A stretch of DNA of 64,000 nucleotides from an uncultured Verrucomicrobiales bacterium (lineage in GTDB: Bacteria; Verrucomicrobiota; Verrucomicrobiia; Verrucomicrobiales; Akkermansiaceae): contig CAMQZC010000005.1 of the NCBI GenBank assembly GCA_947039485.1, positions 1 to 64,000 of the forward strand, given 5' to 3'. The position numbers and the translations under genes were made by a program. Every line of letters begins with the position of its first letter. Within the stretch, counting starts at the first letter, position 1. The notes beneath the pieces are model-generated. The model searched no databases. It saw nothing but the letters and a program-made list of their open reading frames with translations, and was not told where the DNA came from. Positions 25,419 to 34,651 of the stretch are shown here, piece after piece.

Positions 25419-28400
25419 ATGATTGATTTTGATGTTCAGTGTTTGGCTAAGCTTAATTTAGCAATGCAGCAAAATGGAGTTCTCCTTTTTCAGCGTCTGG
25501 TTATCCAGCATGATGGGATGGAGGAGCTCCGTGATTTGAAGTTGCAGATATCTTGCAAGCCTGATTTGTTTCAGTTTTGTGAGACTCCTATTTCTGTGAT
25601 TGTGCCCGAGTCGTCTTTGGTTCTGGCTGATTTGCGAGTTAATTGGGATAGTGAGCGTTTGCGCGAGCTGAGCGAGGCTCAGATTGTACAGCTGCAAATA
25701 CGGCTCGTGCAGGGGGAGCATTTGCTCAAGGAGGAGTATCTGGATGTGGATGTTTTGCCATGGGATTTTTGGCCGGGTTATGCAATTTTACCAGAGATGC
25801 TAGCGGCTTTTGTGACGCCTAATGCGCCTGAGATTGCGCCGCTGCTCCAGAGGGCTGCTCAGCTGATGCTGGAGTGGACTGGTAGTGCTGCGTTGGATGC
25901 ATATCTGAGCCAGAGTGAGGATAGGGCCCGCATTCAAATCGCGGCACTTTATCAGGCTATTCGAGAGGAATGTATTGTTTATAGTCTCCATCCTGCATCT
26001 TTTGAGTCATGTGGGCAGCGTGTGCGTTTGGCAGACAAGCTGATTGATACGCGGCTTGGCACCTGCTTGGATATGACTCTTTTTTATGCGTCTTGTCTAG
26101 AGGCTATTGGTCTCAATGCGCTTGTTGTGATTCGGGATGAGCATACTTTTGTGGGTGCTTGGTTGAGAGATGAGACTCTCGCTGATTATGTGAGTGATGA
26201 TGCCTCACTGCTGCGCAAGCGCATAGCCAAAGGTATCAAAGAGATGTGCTTTGTTGAGTCTACATTGATGAATGCAGGTAAGGATGTCTCATTTGAGGAT
26301 GCCTCTAGCAGTGCTGAGGCGCAGCTCTTAGATGATGCTAGCTTTGTCTGTGTGCTCGATGTGAAACGCTGCCGCCTCATTGGGGTGCGTCCACTCTCAA
26401 AAGGAGGACAGTCACGGGCGGTTGCTAAGTCCTTTTCTGCACCTTTGCCCCTCGCGCCTGATGCGCTGGATTTGCAGAGGGATAAGGTTGAGGCTCAGAT
26501 GCGGCAGAGCCATGTGTTGGGGCGTCAGTCTATTTGGGAACGCAAGTTGCTCGATTTGAGTTTGCGCAATAACTTGCTTAATATGCGCCCTACTCGTAGC
26601 GTGCTGCCTCTGGTATCATCATCGATCAATGAGCTGGAGGATTTGCTGGCGCAGGGCAAGGAGTTTAGCTTCCGCCACCGCCCCGAGATGTATAAGCTGC
26701 CAGAAGTCGAGAATGGAGCAGCGGCTTTTACTACGATGAGTCCCCAAGACCCAATCTCTGAGCTTATTGTCCATGATATGAGGAATGGTTGCTTGCATAC
26801 AGTGCTCAGTGAGTTGGATACGGAGCGATGCCTTACGCATCTCTATCGCTCTGCTCGTTTGTCTTTGGAGGAGAATGGCGCTAACACGCTTTATCTTGCT
26901 CTGGGGTTGCTGCGTTGGTATGAGGGCCCTCATAGTGAGCGTGCTCGCTATGCGCCACTGATGCTGATGCCCGTGGAGATGAAGCGTCGCCGAGGTGTCT
27001 CCTCTGGCTATACCATTCGCTGTAGCGAGGAGGAGATTGTCATTAATATTACCTTGTTAGAGCTGCTCAAGCAGGATTTTACAATTGACCTTTCTCATCT
27101 CAATGAGCTCCCTCGTGATGCGCATGGTGTAGATGTGAACTTGATCTTTAATACGCTGCGTCAGAGTCTCAAGGATCAGCCTCGTTGGGATGTTGTTGAG
27201 CAGGCTGTGCTGGGGGTGTTCTCTTTTAGCAAGTTTATCATGTGGAATGACATCCACAATAATGTAGATAAACTGAGGCGCAGTCCCGTCGTTGATAGTT
27301 TGCTACAAAGTCAGCTTCAATGGTCGATTCCTGAGTGTGAGCCTCTGGATATTGACGCGCAGTTGCCGCCTGCAGAGTTGCTGCTGCCTGTGCCTGCTGA
27401 TGCCTACCAGATTGAGGCGATTTATCGCGCTGCGAAAGGCGAGAGTTTTGTTCTGCATGGCCCTCCTGGGTCGGGCAAGTCCCAGACGATTACAAATATC
27501 ATTGCCAATGCTCTCTATCGAGGCAAGCGCGTGCTTTTTGTTGCGGAGAAGATGGCGGCTCTCTCTGTGGTGCATCATCGCCTCAGTCAGATTGGTCTCA
27601 ATCCATTCTGCTTGGAGCTACATTCCAACAAGGCAACGAAGCTATCTGTGCTTACTCAATTGGAGGAGGCTGCTAATTATGGCGCCGTTGCCAAGCCTGC
27701 GCAATTTTCCCGCGAGGCTGAGAGGCTAGGCTCTCTGCGTAAGGAGTTACGCTGCCACGTTGATGCTTTGCACGAGCGTCAGTCGATGGGGATATCCCTC
27801 TATGATGCTCTCTACAGACTCGATAAGGATCCCCCGCCTGCTCAGACCCCATATAGGCCTGCGGCAGGGGTCTCTCTCTCTCTCTCTGCTGAGGAGTGGA
27901 CGGAGCTGAGCGATGCCTTAGAGCGTCTCAGTAGCTGCACCAAGCTAATTGGCTCAGCCGCTTCCCATCCGCTTAGCCTCGTTGGATTGAGTACTTATCA
28001 GTCAGGTATTGAGGATGAGTTAGCGCGGATATTCAAGGAGTTTGATGATTGCTGCAAAATTTTGCAGGAGAAGAAAGCTCTGGTGGAGGAGATGTTAGCA
28101 ATGACATCTTGTTCGAGTAAGCCAGATGATCTGCATTTAATTTTAGGCTGGGTCAGCTGGATTACGAAGCAAGATTTTCTGACAAGCGGATTGCTGCGTC
28201 AGGTGAATTTCGAGTCATTCGAGAAACGTGCTGTAAAGCTTGCTGCTCACGGGAGATCTCGCGATGCAAAGCTCGGCGAGATTGATCGCCTGTTGAGCCG
28301 CCCTGCGCTAGATTTAGACGCTACGCCTCTCCTGCGACAATGGCGCGAGGCGGAGACTCTATGGCTGCTGCCGCGCTGGATGAAGCAGAGAGGAATTGTT

Positions 28401-31172
28401 AGACAGCTGCGAACTTATGCCGAAGGCAAAGATCTGCAGGCTGATGATGTCCCGCGCTTGCTTCGTCTTATTGAGTCGACAAACGAGGAGATAAAGGCTG
28501 TAGCCCACCATTCTGATTGGGCTGAGGAGAACTTTGCTGAGCTATCCGAGGATTGGGGTCGTATGGAGGAAATTGCAGCAGTAGTCAAGAATTGGGCTGA
28601 TGCGGACTTGGGGGATATAGCAAAGGCGAGCCAGCTTCGCTTGGCTCTTTCGGATAAACTTATTGAGGGTCAGGCTACTTTTGATCGTCTTTACTCAGCA
28701 GATATGGAGGCTTATCAGCAGGCTTTATCTCGATTTGATGAGATGAAGCTCACTCTTTGTAAGAGGATGAAGTTGTCCATTGCCCTGCAGTTGGATTACG
28801 ATTTGTCCGACTGGTGCAATCTGTCTCATTGGTTTGCTCTGCATTTGAAACTCTTGCGCGATTGGTGTCGCTGGCAGCTGGCCGCAGATAAGCTGCGCGA
28901 TGCAGGCTATGGGAGCTATATTGATTACCTTGTGCTTAATGAGGTCCCTATTGGTCAGATAATCAATCAGTTTAATCGTGGTCTTTATCTCGACATGAAG
29001 GAGGAACTGCTCAGGAGAGATGCCTCATTGGGTGAGTTTAACGGTCAGATATTTGAAGACCTTCTTGATAAATATCGTGAGTTGGAGCTGCTCAATGAGA
29101 AGCTCTCGCGCCAAGAACTGGCAGCTCAGTTGGGCTCTCGCATTCCCGACTTTAGCCGTGAGGCCTCGCAAAACTCAGAGCTGGGTATCCTGCAACGCTG
29201 CCTTCGCAGTCGTGGGCGCGGCGTGACCATTCGTCGGATTTTTGAGACCCTACCTCAGCTCATGCCTCGACTCAAGCCATGCATGCTCATGAGTCCAATG
29301 TCGGTGGCTCAGTATATCGATGCTAAGCAGGAGCCTTTTGATTTGCTTATTTTTGATGAGGCCTCTCAGATGCCTACTTGCGAGGCGGTCGGGAGCATTG
29401 CTCGGGCTAAGAGCGTTGTTGTTGTAGGTGATCCGAAGCAGATGCCCCCCACGAGCTTCTTCTCTACTGGCTCTGTTGATGAGGAGGAGATGGAGATGGA
29501 TGATTTGGAGAGTATCTTGGATGATTGTCTAGCACTCTCCATGCCCTCACGCTATTTGCGCTGGCATTATAGGAGTCGGCATGAGAGTCTCATAGCCTTT
29601 AGTAACATGGAGTATTATGAGAATAAGCTACTCACCTACCCATCGCCGGATGACCTGAATAGTAAACTGAGCTTTGTGCCTGTAAAGGGTTTTTACGACA
29701 AAGGTAAGAGCCGGCGAAACGTAGCGGAGGCGGATGCAATCGTGAAGGAAATCTTGCGTAGGTTAGCTGACCCCGTTCTCTCTCGCTTGAGTATCGGTGT
29801 TATTAGTTTTAGCCAAGTGCAGCAAAGCTTGATTGAGGACTTGCTCTTGCAGGCCTTGGCTCGCCCGGAGTATGCAGTTTTGGAGCCTATCGCATTTGCT
29901 GGAAAGGAGCCCATTTTTATCAAAAATCTGGAGAATGTCCAAGGAGATGAAAGAGATGTTATTCTGTTCTCTGTCGGCTATGGTCCCGATGCGTCCGGAC
30001 GTGTTAGTATGAACTTTGGACCGCTCAATCGAGAGGGGGGCTGGAGACGCCTCAATGTAGCAGTGTCTCGTGCCCGCGCTGAGATGCAGGTGTTTTCCTC
30101 GCTTGCAGCAGAGCAAATTGATCTCTCTCGCACACGCTCACAAGGCGTGGCTGGATTGAGAGCCTTTTTAGAGTTTGCTCAAAAGGGGAAATCTGCCTTG
30201 TTGTACAAGAGTAACAGCTCTCGCGTGGAGGAGCCCTCCATGATTGACTTCATATCAATGCAACTCATGAAGCGAGGCTATGAGCTGCGCCGCCACATTG
30301 GGAGCTCTACCTATCGTATTGATATGGCTGTAATTAATCCAGAGAGACCCTCGGAATACCTCTGCGCGATTATCACTGATGGATTAGGATATCATGCTAC
30401 ATCCATTGTACGTGACCGTGAGTTAACTCAGGTGTCTATGCTGCAATCATTGGGCTGGAATATTCTGCGCGTCTGGACTCTGGATTGGCTTCAGGATAGT
30501 GAGCGCGTGATGAATGACTTGCTTCGCGAGCTGGAGAAGTTGCCGCGCGCGATTGCTCAGGAGGCCTCTTCTATGCCTACTACCAAGGGTGTCGATAATC
30601 CCGTTGTTGTGGTAGCAGCTGCGGCTCGTCCCTCTCGCTGGAGACCTTATGAGACGGCATGGATAGCGGCAGCCGATTGTGGAGGTCTCGATCCATTGAG
30701 TGCCATGTTCATCCCAAAAATGTGCATGCATATTGAGCTTATTTTATCCAAGGAGGCGCCTATGCATCAGGAGGCTCTTGCTCGCCGTCTGATGACAATT
30801 TGGGGTCTGAGAACTCTCACTAGTCGGGTGCGTCGCTTTTTTGCTGAAATTTATGATAGGATGGATTTGTGTCATCGCGGTGATTTCCTTTGGGTCTCGA
30901 TCGAGCAGGAGCAGGGCTGGGATTGCTATCGCCTGGAAGATGAGCGCAAAGCGGAGCATATCGTAGCTCAAGAGTATGCCTATGCGGCTCTCGATCTTTT
31001 GCAGCAGCAGCTCGCGATGCCTCGCGAGGATTTGCAAGCAGGGCTAATCGACCTCTTTGACCTCGGTCGTAAGACGGAGAAACTCCGCTCAATCGTGGAT
31101 GCGGGAATTGATTATGGCATGAGCCATGAATTGTTCACCGAGGCGAATGGGCGCTGCAAGTTTGTCGATTGA
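25419..31172 (+). CDS. Giant transglutaminase-like / SF1 helicase / Vsr-like nuclease protein (DUF4011-DUF3320 type), candidate defence factor
   Basis: A 1917-residue cytoplasmic protein. In order: an N-terminal beta-rich region (1-130); a transglutaminase-like segment (about 170-290) with GTCLDMTLF (Cys216) and DEHTFVGAW (His242); a DUF4011-like helicase N-region; Walker A GPPGSGKSQT near 681; a long coiled or helical insert (about 780-1250); DEAS near 1312 with GDPKQMPPTSFF; NVQGDERDVILFS and the arginine motif NVAVSRARAEM near 1546; a Vsr/MTES_1575-like nuclease region (about 1617-1690: STYRIDMAV, DGLGYH, LQSLGWNILRVWTLDW); and a DUF3320-like C-terminus (about 1740-1830). This architecture occurs in defence-associated single-gene proteins. 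A pyrimidine-rich leader with no ribosome site precedes the ATG. Its codon choice looks more AT-rich than the dus gene, which hints at transfer (impression only). Confidence 0.85.
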   Translation: MIDFDVQCLAKLNLAMQQNGVLLFQRLVIQHDGMEELRDLKLQISCKPDLFQFCETPISVIVPESSLVLADLRVNWDSERLRELSEAQIVQLQIRLVQGEHLLKEEYLDVDVLPWDFWPGYAILPEMLAAFVTPNAPEIAPLLQRAAQLMLEWTGSAALDAYLSQSEDRARIQIAALYQAIREECIVYSLHPASFESCGQRVRLADKLIDTRLGTCLDMTLFYASCLEAIGLNALVVIRDEHTFVGAWLRDETLADYVSDDASLLRKRIAKGIKEMCFVESTLMNAGKDVSFEDASSSAEAQLLDDASFVCVLDVKRCRLIGVRPLSKGGQSRAVAKSFSAPLPLAPDALDLQRDKVEAQMRQSHVLGRQSIWERKLLDLSLRNNLLNMRPTRSVLPLVSSSINELEDLLAQGKEFSFRHRPEMYKLPEVENGAAAFTTMSPQDPISELIVHDMRNGCLHTVLSELDTERCLTHLYRSARLSLEENGANTLYLALGLLRWYEGPHSERARYAPLMLMPVEMKRRRGVSSGYTIRCSEEEIVINITLLELLKQDFTIDLSHLNELPRDAHGVDVNLIFNTLRQSLKDQPRWDVVEQAVLGVFSFSKFIMWNDIHNNVDKLRRSPVVDSLLQSQLQWSIPECEPLDIDAQLPPAELLLPVPADAYQIEAIYRAAKGESFVLHGPPGSGKSQTITNIIANALYRGKRVLFVAEKMAALSVVHHRLSQIGLNPFCLELHSNKATKLSVLTQLEEAANYGAVAKPAQFSREAERLGSLRKELRCHVDALHERQSMGISLYDALYRLDKDPPPAQTPYRPAAGVSLSLSAEEWTELSDALERLSSCTKLIGSAASHPLSLVGLSTYQSGIEDELARIFKEFDDCCKILQEKKALVEEMLAMTSCSSKPDDLHLILGWVSWITKQDFLTSGLLRQVNFESFEKRAVKLAAHGRSRDAKLGEIDRLLSRPALDLDATPLLRQWREAETLWLLPRWMKQRGIVRQLRTYAEGKDLQADDVPRLLRLIESTNEEIKAVAHHSDWAEENFAELSEDWGRMEEIAAVVKNWADADLGDIAKASQLRLALSDKLIEGQATFDRLYSADMEAYQQALSRFDEMKLTLCKRMKLSIALQLDYDLSDWCNLSHWFALHLKLLRDWCRWQLAADKLRDAGYGSYIDYLVLNEVPIGQIINQFNRGLYLDMKEELLRRDASLGEFNGQIFEDLLDKYRELELLNEKLSRQELAAQLGSRIPDFSREASQNSELGILQRCLRSRGRGVTIRRIFETLPQLMPRLKPCMLMSPMSVAQYIDAKQEPFDLLIFDEASQMPTCEAVGSIARAKSVVVVGDPKQMPPTSFFSTGSVDEEEMEMDDLESILDDCLALSMPSRYLRWHYRSRHESLIAFSNMEYYENKLLTYPSPDDLNSKLSFVPVKGFYDKGKSRRNVAEADAIVKEILRRLADPVLSRLSIGVISFSQVQQSLIEDLLLQALARPEYAVLEPIAFAGKEPIFIKNLENVQGDERDVILFSVGYGPDASGRVSMNFGPLNREGGWRRLNVAVSRARAEMQVFSSLAAEQIDLSRTRSQGVAGLRAFLEFAQKGKSALLYKSNSSRVEEPSMIDFISMQLMKRGYELRRHIGSSTYRIDMAVINPERPSEYLCAIITDGLGYHATSIVRDRELTQVSMLQSLGWNILRVWTLDWLQDSERVMNDLLRELEKLPRAIAQEASSMPTTKGVDNPVVVVAAAARPSRWRPYETAWIAAADCGGLDPLSAMFIPKMCMHIELILSKEAPMHQEALARRLMTIWGLRTLTSRVRRFFAEIYDRMDLCHRGDFLWVSIEQEQGWDCYRLEDERKAEHIVAQEYAYAALDLLQQQLAMPREDLQAGLIDLFDLGRKTEKLRSIVDAGIDYGMSHELFTEANGRCKFVD

Positions 31173-31181
31173 TTTTGTGAA

Positions 31182-31216
31182 AAATGAGCCTAGTCCCTCA
31201 GGGATTAGGCTCATTT
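31182..31216. terminator. Bidirectional terminator
   Basis: A 16-bp inverted repeat with one G-U pair (AAATGAGCCTAGTCCC / GGGATTAGGCTCATTT) around a three-base loop, between the convergent helicase and polyferredoxin genes. Both arms end in T-rich tails. Confidence 0.75.
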
Positions 31217-31271
31217 GTTTGTTAGAGATGTTGGGCTTTTAGCGTGCCCAAGAGTCGCCTGCGTCGATTAG

Positions 31272-32972
31272 CTAAGGGGATTCCTTCTTGATCTCTGTTT
31301 GGAGGTGCTGGGCGCGGGCTGTGATGATCAGCGCTCGCTTGGGCGTGGCTGGACAGATTGCCTCACAGCCTCCGCAGCCGATGCAGAGTTTTTTGTTGAG
31401 GATGGGGGCATGGAGTCGATCGTAGTCGAGTGCCTGATGGGGGCAGACTCTGATGCAGTGACCGCAGCCTGTACACTTGGCCCAGTCAATGACGGGGAGG
31501 CCATTGTGTATGCTGATGGCTTGCGCATAGCATCTTTTCGCGCAGAGGCCGCAGCCTGTGCAGTTCTTTGCGATGAGCTTGGGGCGCGAAACTTTCCTGA
31601 TGTAGAGTGCCTTGGTGGGGCAGTGCTCGATGCAGGCTCCGCACTCGACGCCATCAGCCCAGATGAGGCAGCGCTCGGAGTGGAACTCTGCTAGTCCTAT
31701 TTGCGTTTGCTGCTTGAGCTTAAGTGGAAGATGCGCAATGGCGCCTTCGGGGCAGATGTTGCCGCATTGGTTGCAGTCAAAGGCGCAGAAGCTCTCGCGG
31801 AAGTTGAGGTGGGGCTTGAGCAGCCCACTGAGCCCGTGCTGCATGAGGGAGGGCTTGAGGGTCTTTGTCGGGCAGGCTGTGATGCAGAGGCCGCAGCCTG
31901 TGCAGCTCTGGAGAAAGTTGGCGAGTGATCCTGCGCCCGGGGGGATGACGGCGTGGCAGTGGTTGTTGCTGAGGCTGTCGATGGTGTCGCTGAGTTTCTC
32001 CTGCTCGGCGGATGCTGGGCGGCATGAGGGGAGGGCGAGGCTGCCGATGGCGCAGGCTCCGAGTCCGAGGGCGGCGCGGCGTGCGGGGTCCGCGCTGGGG
32101 GTTGGTCTGGGTTTTGCGGCTTGGTCTTTGCGCCCCATCTTGGCTGGTCTCTCGCTGGGGTCGATTGAGGCAAAGGGGTTGTGAGGTCGGATGCTAATTG
32201 CGCTGTTGGAGCAGGAGGCGATGCAGTTGTAGCAGCCCACGCAGCGAGTCTTGTCGATGCGCATGGTTTTGAGGTCGATGGCCTGTGATTTGCAGCTTTG
32301 CACGCAGTGAGCGCAGCGGCCGCAGTTGGCGGGTGTGAGATGTGGTGCGAGTGGGGCAAAGCGAGAGAGTAGTCCTAGTAGCGCGCCTAGAGGGCAGATG
32401 CTGTTGCAGTAGATGCGACCGCGCCAGATAGCCATGCCAAGCGGTAGGAGGAGCGAGAGCGCGACAAGCAGCAGCAGGGGGAGGCTGTAGCGAGCCCAGT
32501 CAGGCTGGATAAAGCTGCGACCTAGGGCGTTGTTGAGCTCCGCGGCAAGAGGGTTGAGGATGGCACTGCAAAAGCGTGCTGCAATGCTGTAGGGGTCAAG
32601 GAGGCTGAGGATGAGGATGCTGCCCGAGAGCAGGGCGATGAGGCAGCTTCCGCCAAAGAAGGCGCGTATCCAGATAGGGTTGGGGCTGTAGCGCTCGGCC
32701 TTGCCCTTGCGCAGGTGGCGCGCGATATCCTGCATGATGCCCAGCGGGCAAATCCAAGAGCAGTAGACTCGCCCAAGCAACAGCGTGAGTAGCAGCAGGG
32801 AGGCTAGGGCAATAATCGCCCATGACTCCCCTCTCAGGCTGCTGAGGAGGGCAGGGGTGAATTGGCTTCGCGCGATGAGGGCAGACTCATGAGAAGTCCC
32901 CCAAGCGAGAAAACTATAAATGAATATAGCGAGGAATAGCAGCGCGATGAGGCGGCGAATATGGGCTAACAT
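31272..32972 (-). CDS. NapH-like membrane polyferredoxin with about eight [4Fe-4S] motifs
   Basis: A 566-residue redox protein. The N-terminal half has five or so membrane helices with the NapH/NosR-type cysteine loops CSWICPLG and CNSICPLG. After it come ferredoxin motifs CGRCAHCVQSC and CVGCYNCIASC. Then a linker (about 275-330) contains an internal twin-arginine-like stretch RRAALGLGACAIGS, followed by CTGCGLCITAC, CAFDCNQCGNIC, CECGACIEHC-type, CTGCGLCAKRC, CTGCGHCIRVC and CIGCGGCEAIC. It looks like a fusion of a NapH-type quinol dehydrogenase with a NapG-type ferredoxin whose Tat signal became internal. Partners and electron acceptor are unknown. The DUF362 gene lies 32 bases upstream on the same strand. 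Confidence 0.8.
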   Translation of the reverse strand: MLAHIRRLIALLFLAIFIYSFLAWGTSHESALIARSQFTPALLSSLRGESWAIIALASLLLLTLLLGRVYCSWICPLGIMQDIARHLRKGKAERYSPNPIWIRAFFGGSCLIALLSGSILILSLLDPYSIAARFCSAILNPLAAELNNALGRSFIQPDWARYSLPLLLLVALSLLLPLGMAIWRGRIYCNSICPLGALLGLLSRFAPLAPHLTPANCGRCAHCVQSCKSQAIDLKTMRIDKTRCVGCYNCIASCSNSAISIRPHNPFASIDPSERPAKMGRKDQAAKPRPTPSADPARRAALGLGACAIGSLALPSCRPASAEQEKLSDTIDSLSNNHCHAVIPPGAGSLANFLQSCTGCGLCITACPTKTLKPSLMQHGLSGLLKPHLNFRESFCAFDCNQCGNICPEGAIAHLPLKLKQQTQIGLAEFHSERCLIWADGVECGACIEHCPTKALYIRKVSRPKLIAKNCTGCGLCAKRCYAQAISIHNGLPVIDWAKCTGCGHCIRVCPHQALDYDRLHAPILNKKLCIGCGGCEAICPATPKRALIITARAQHLQTEIKKESP

Positions 32973-33004
32973 AAGCTGTCGTACGTAGTTGGATGAGCCT
33001 CCGT

Positions 33005-33937
33005 TTAGGCGGGCATAGAGATGCGTCTCATAGGCACGCGGGAGAGGTTTTTCTCACCCATACCCAGAGCGGCGGCGCAGTCGATATGGCGCACGTCTCC
33101 GTCCTGATTGCCTAGCATCTTGCTAGCTGCCGTATCAATGGCAACAATATCGGTGGAGAGTAGCATGGTTTTCATCTCTACGAGGTCATTGATGTCCTTG
33201 CCTTTGGGTCCATTGCGTAGCATGGGGGAGTATGCATCAAGGATGTTGAGCTCTGGCATGCGCACCAGTTGTGTCTCGGCAATGCACTGATGGAGGTCAT
33301 TGTGATGGTAGTGGAGGCGATCCCAGACGATGCCCATGGCGTTTTTCATACAGGCTGTCATGCCAGCACCGCCGTGGTGCTTGAGTACGGGGATATTGAT
33401 GTAGACATCTGCATCGAGGATAGCGCTATGGATGGCAGCCTTGGGCAGCTTGCGAGCTCCTTTGATTTCTACTTCGCGGTAGAGGCTTTTATCAGCTCCT
33501 GAGAGCATGGTGCCGCCTGCGGCTTTGACCGCATCGGCAATGCCGCTGCTTGCGTAAGCGAGCTGCTCGGCATCGCAGCAGTGGTCAAAGACGACTACCT
33601 CCTTGGCGCCAGCATCAAGGCAGAGCTTGATGACATGAGCGACGATGCTGGGGTGGGTGTTGGCTGCGAGCTCGGGGGTCTTGTCCCACGAGGCATTGGG
33701 CTTGAGGACGACGCTCTGTCCCGGCTTGACAAATCGGCTCATGCCGCCCATTGCCGTGATGGCAGCACTGAGCATCTCGACGCGCTCACCACCTTGTACG
33801 GCTACCATCTTGAGCTCGGAGGGCTCGATGCTGGGCTCCTCAGCGGCGCTGGCCGAGGGGAAGAATTCGCTGAGGTTCTCGAGGGCGAAGGCGGCTCCGA
33901 CGCCGAAGCTGAGTTGAATGAAGTTGCGGCGTTTCAT
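33005..33937 (-). CDS. DUF362 protein with Tat signal
   Basis: A 310-residue exported protein whose N-terminus MKRRNFIQLSFGVGAAFALE is a twin-arginine signal, implying folding, perhaps with a cofactor, before export. The mature part has the DUF362 pattern: GQSVVLKPNASWDKTPELAANTHPSIVAHVIKLCLDAGAKEVVVFDHC, YINIPVLKHHGGAGMTACMKNAMG and a C-terminal GMGEKNL. DUF362 proteins are often encoded with ferredoxins, as here with the polyferredoxin downstream. The biochemical role is not established. A shared periplasmic redox task is inferred from this pairing. Confidence 0.85.
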   Translation of the reverse strand: MKRRNFIQLSFGVGAAFALENLSEFFPSASAAEEPSIEPSELKMVAVQGGERVEMLSAAITAMGGMSRFVKPGQSVVLKPNASWDKTPELAANTHPSIVAHVIKLCLDAGAKEVVVFDHCCDAEQLAYASSGIADAVKAAGGTMLSGADKSLYREVEIKGARKLPKAAIHSAILDADVYINIPVLKHHGGAGMTACMKNAMGIVWDRLHYHHNDLHQCIAETQLVRMPELNILDAYSPMLRNGPKGKDINDLVEMKTMLLSTDIVAIDTAASKMLGNQDGDVRHIDCAAALGMGEKNLSRVPMRRISMPA

Positions 33938-34131
33938 GAGAATGAGGGGAGGCGGGATGGATTAGCCTTGAGTCTACGCTCAAGGAGAGATGGGGTCAAG
34001 CAGGAAGTTGGGGATGACAAGCTTGTTAGAGGCTGCTGATGTGTCTTTAGCGCAGATTGGAAGTGAGGGTGTCATTGTTGCCGTGGACAGGGATCCCTTA
34101 TCGCAGTGTTGTGGGCTTGCTCCCCCCCCCC

Positions 34132-34647
34132 TTAGCTACCGAGCACGGCAATGTAGGGCAGGTTGCGGTAGCGTTCGGCATCATCCAGTCCGTAGCCAAT
34201 GAGGAATTCGCTTTCTGCGCTCAAGGCTACAAAGTCTGCTTCAAAGTCACAGCGTCTACAGGGCTTCTTGTCGATGGCAACAGCGGTATAGACTTCCTTA
34301 GCTCCTGCCTCAAGTAGGCATTTCTTGATGGTGCAAAGGGTGAGTCCTGTGTCGATGACGTCATCAAGAATTAGGACAATCTTGCCTGCTACTTTGGGGA
34401 TGGGTGTGTCGATATGCACCACGCCGGAGCTCTCATGGCTCTCTCCGTAGCTGCCCACGCGCAGGCTACTCAAGATGTAGTTGCAGGGGAGCTTGCGCAG
34501 GAGGTCGGCTGCATAAAAGAGGGCTCCATGCAGGAGGGGGAGTACGATGATGTCTTCCTGACTGCCAAGCAAGCGCTCAATCTCGCGTGCTTGCTGGCAG
34601 ATTGCCTTGTCAATTTGCTCTGCCGTGTGGAGGGTATTCAAGTTCAT
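34132..34647 (-). CDS. hpt: Hypoxanthine phosphoribosyltransferase
   Basis: Purine salvage enzyme forming IMP (and often GMP) from the base and PRPP. The 171-residue product has VLPLLHGALFYAADLLRKL, SYGESHESSG, the PRPP-binding loop KIVLILDDVIDTGLTL and a C-terminal FLIGYGLDDAERYRNLPYIAVL typical of bacterial HPRT. The ORF track starts at 34863 inside the U32 gene; the ATG at 34647 (MNLNTLHTAEQIDKAI) fits the family and lies four bases after the U32 stop. Translational coupling with that gene is likely. Confidence 0.93.
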   Translation of the reverse strand: MNLNTLHTAEQIDKAICQQAREIERLLGSQEDIIVLPLLHGALFYAADLLRKLPCNYILSSLRVGSYGESHESSGVVHIDTPIPKVAGKIVLILDDVIDTGLTLCTIKKCLLEAGAKEVYTAVAIDKKPCRRCDFEADFVALSAESEFLIGYGLDDAERYRNLPYIAVLGS

Positions 34648-34651
34648 CGGC

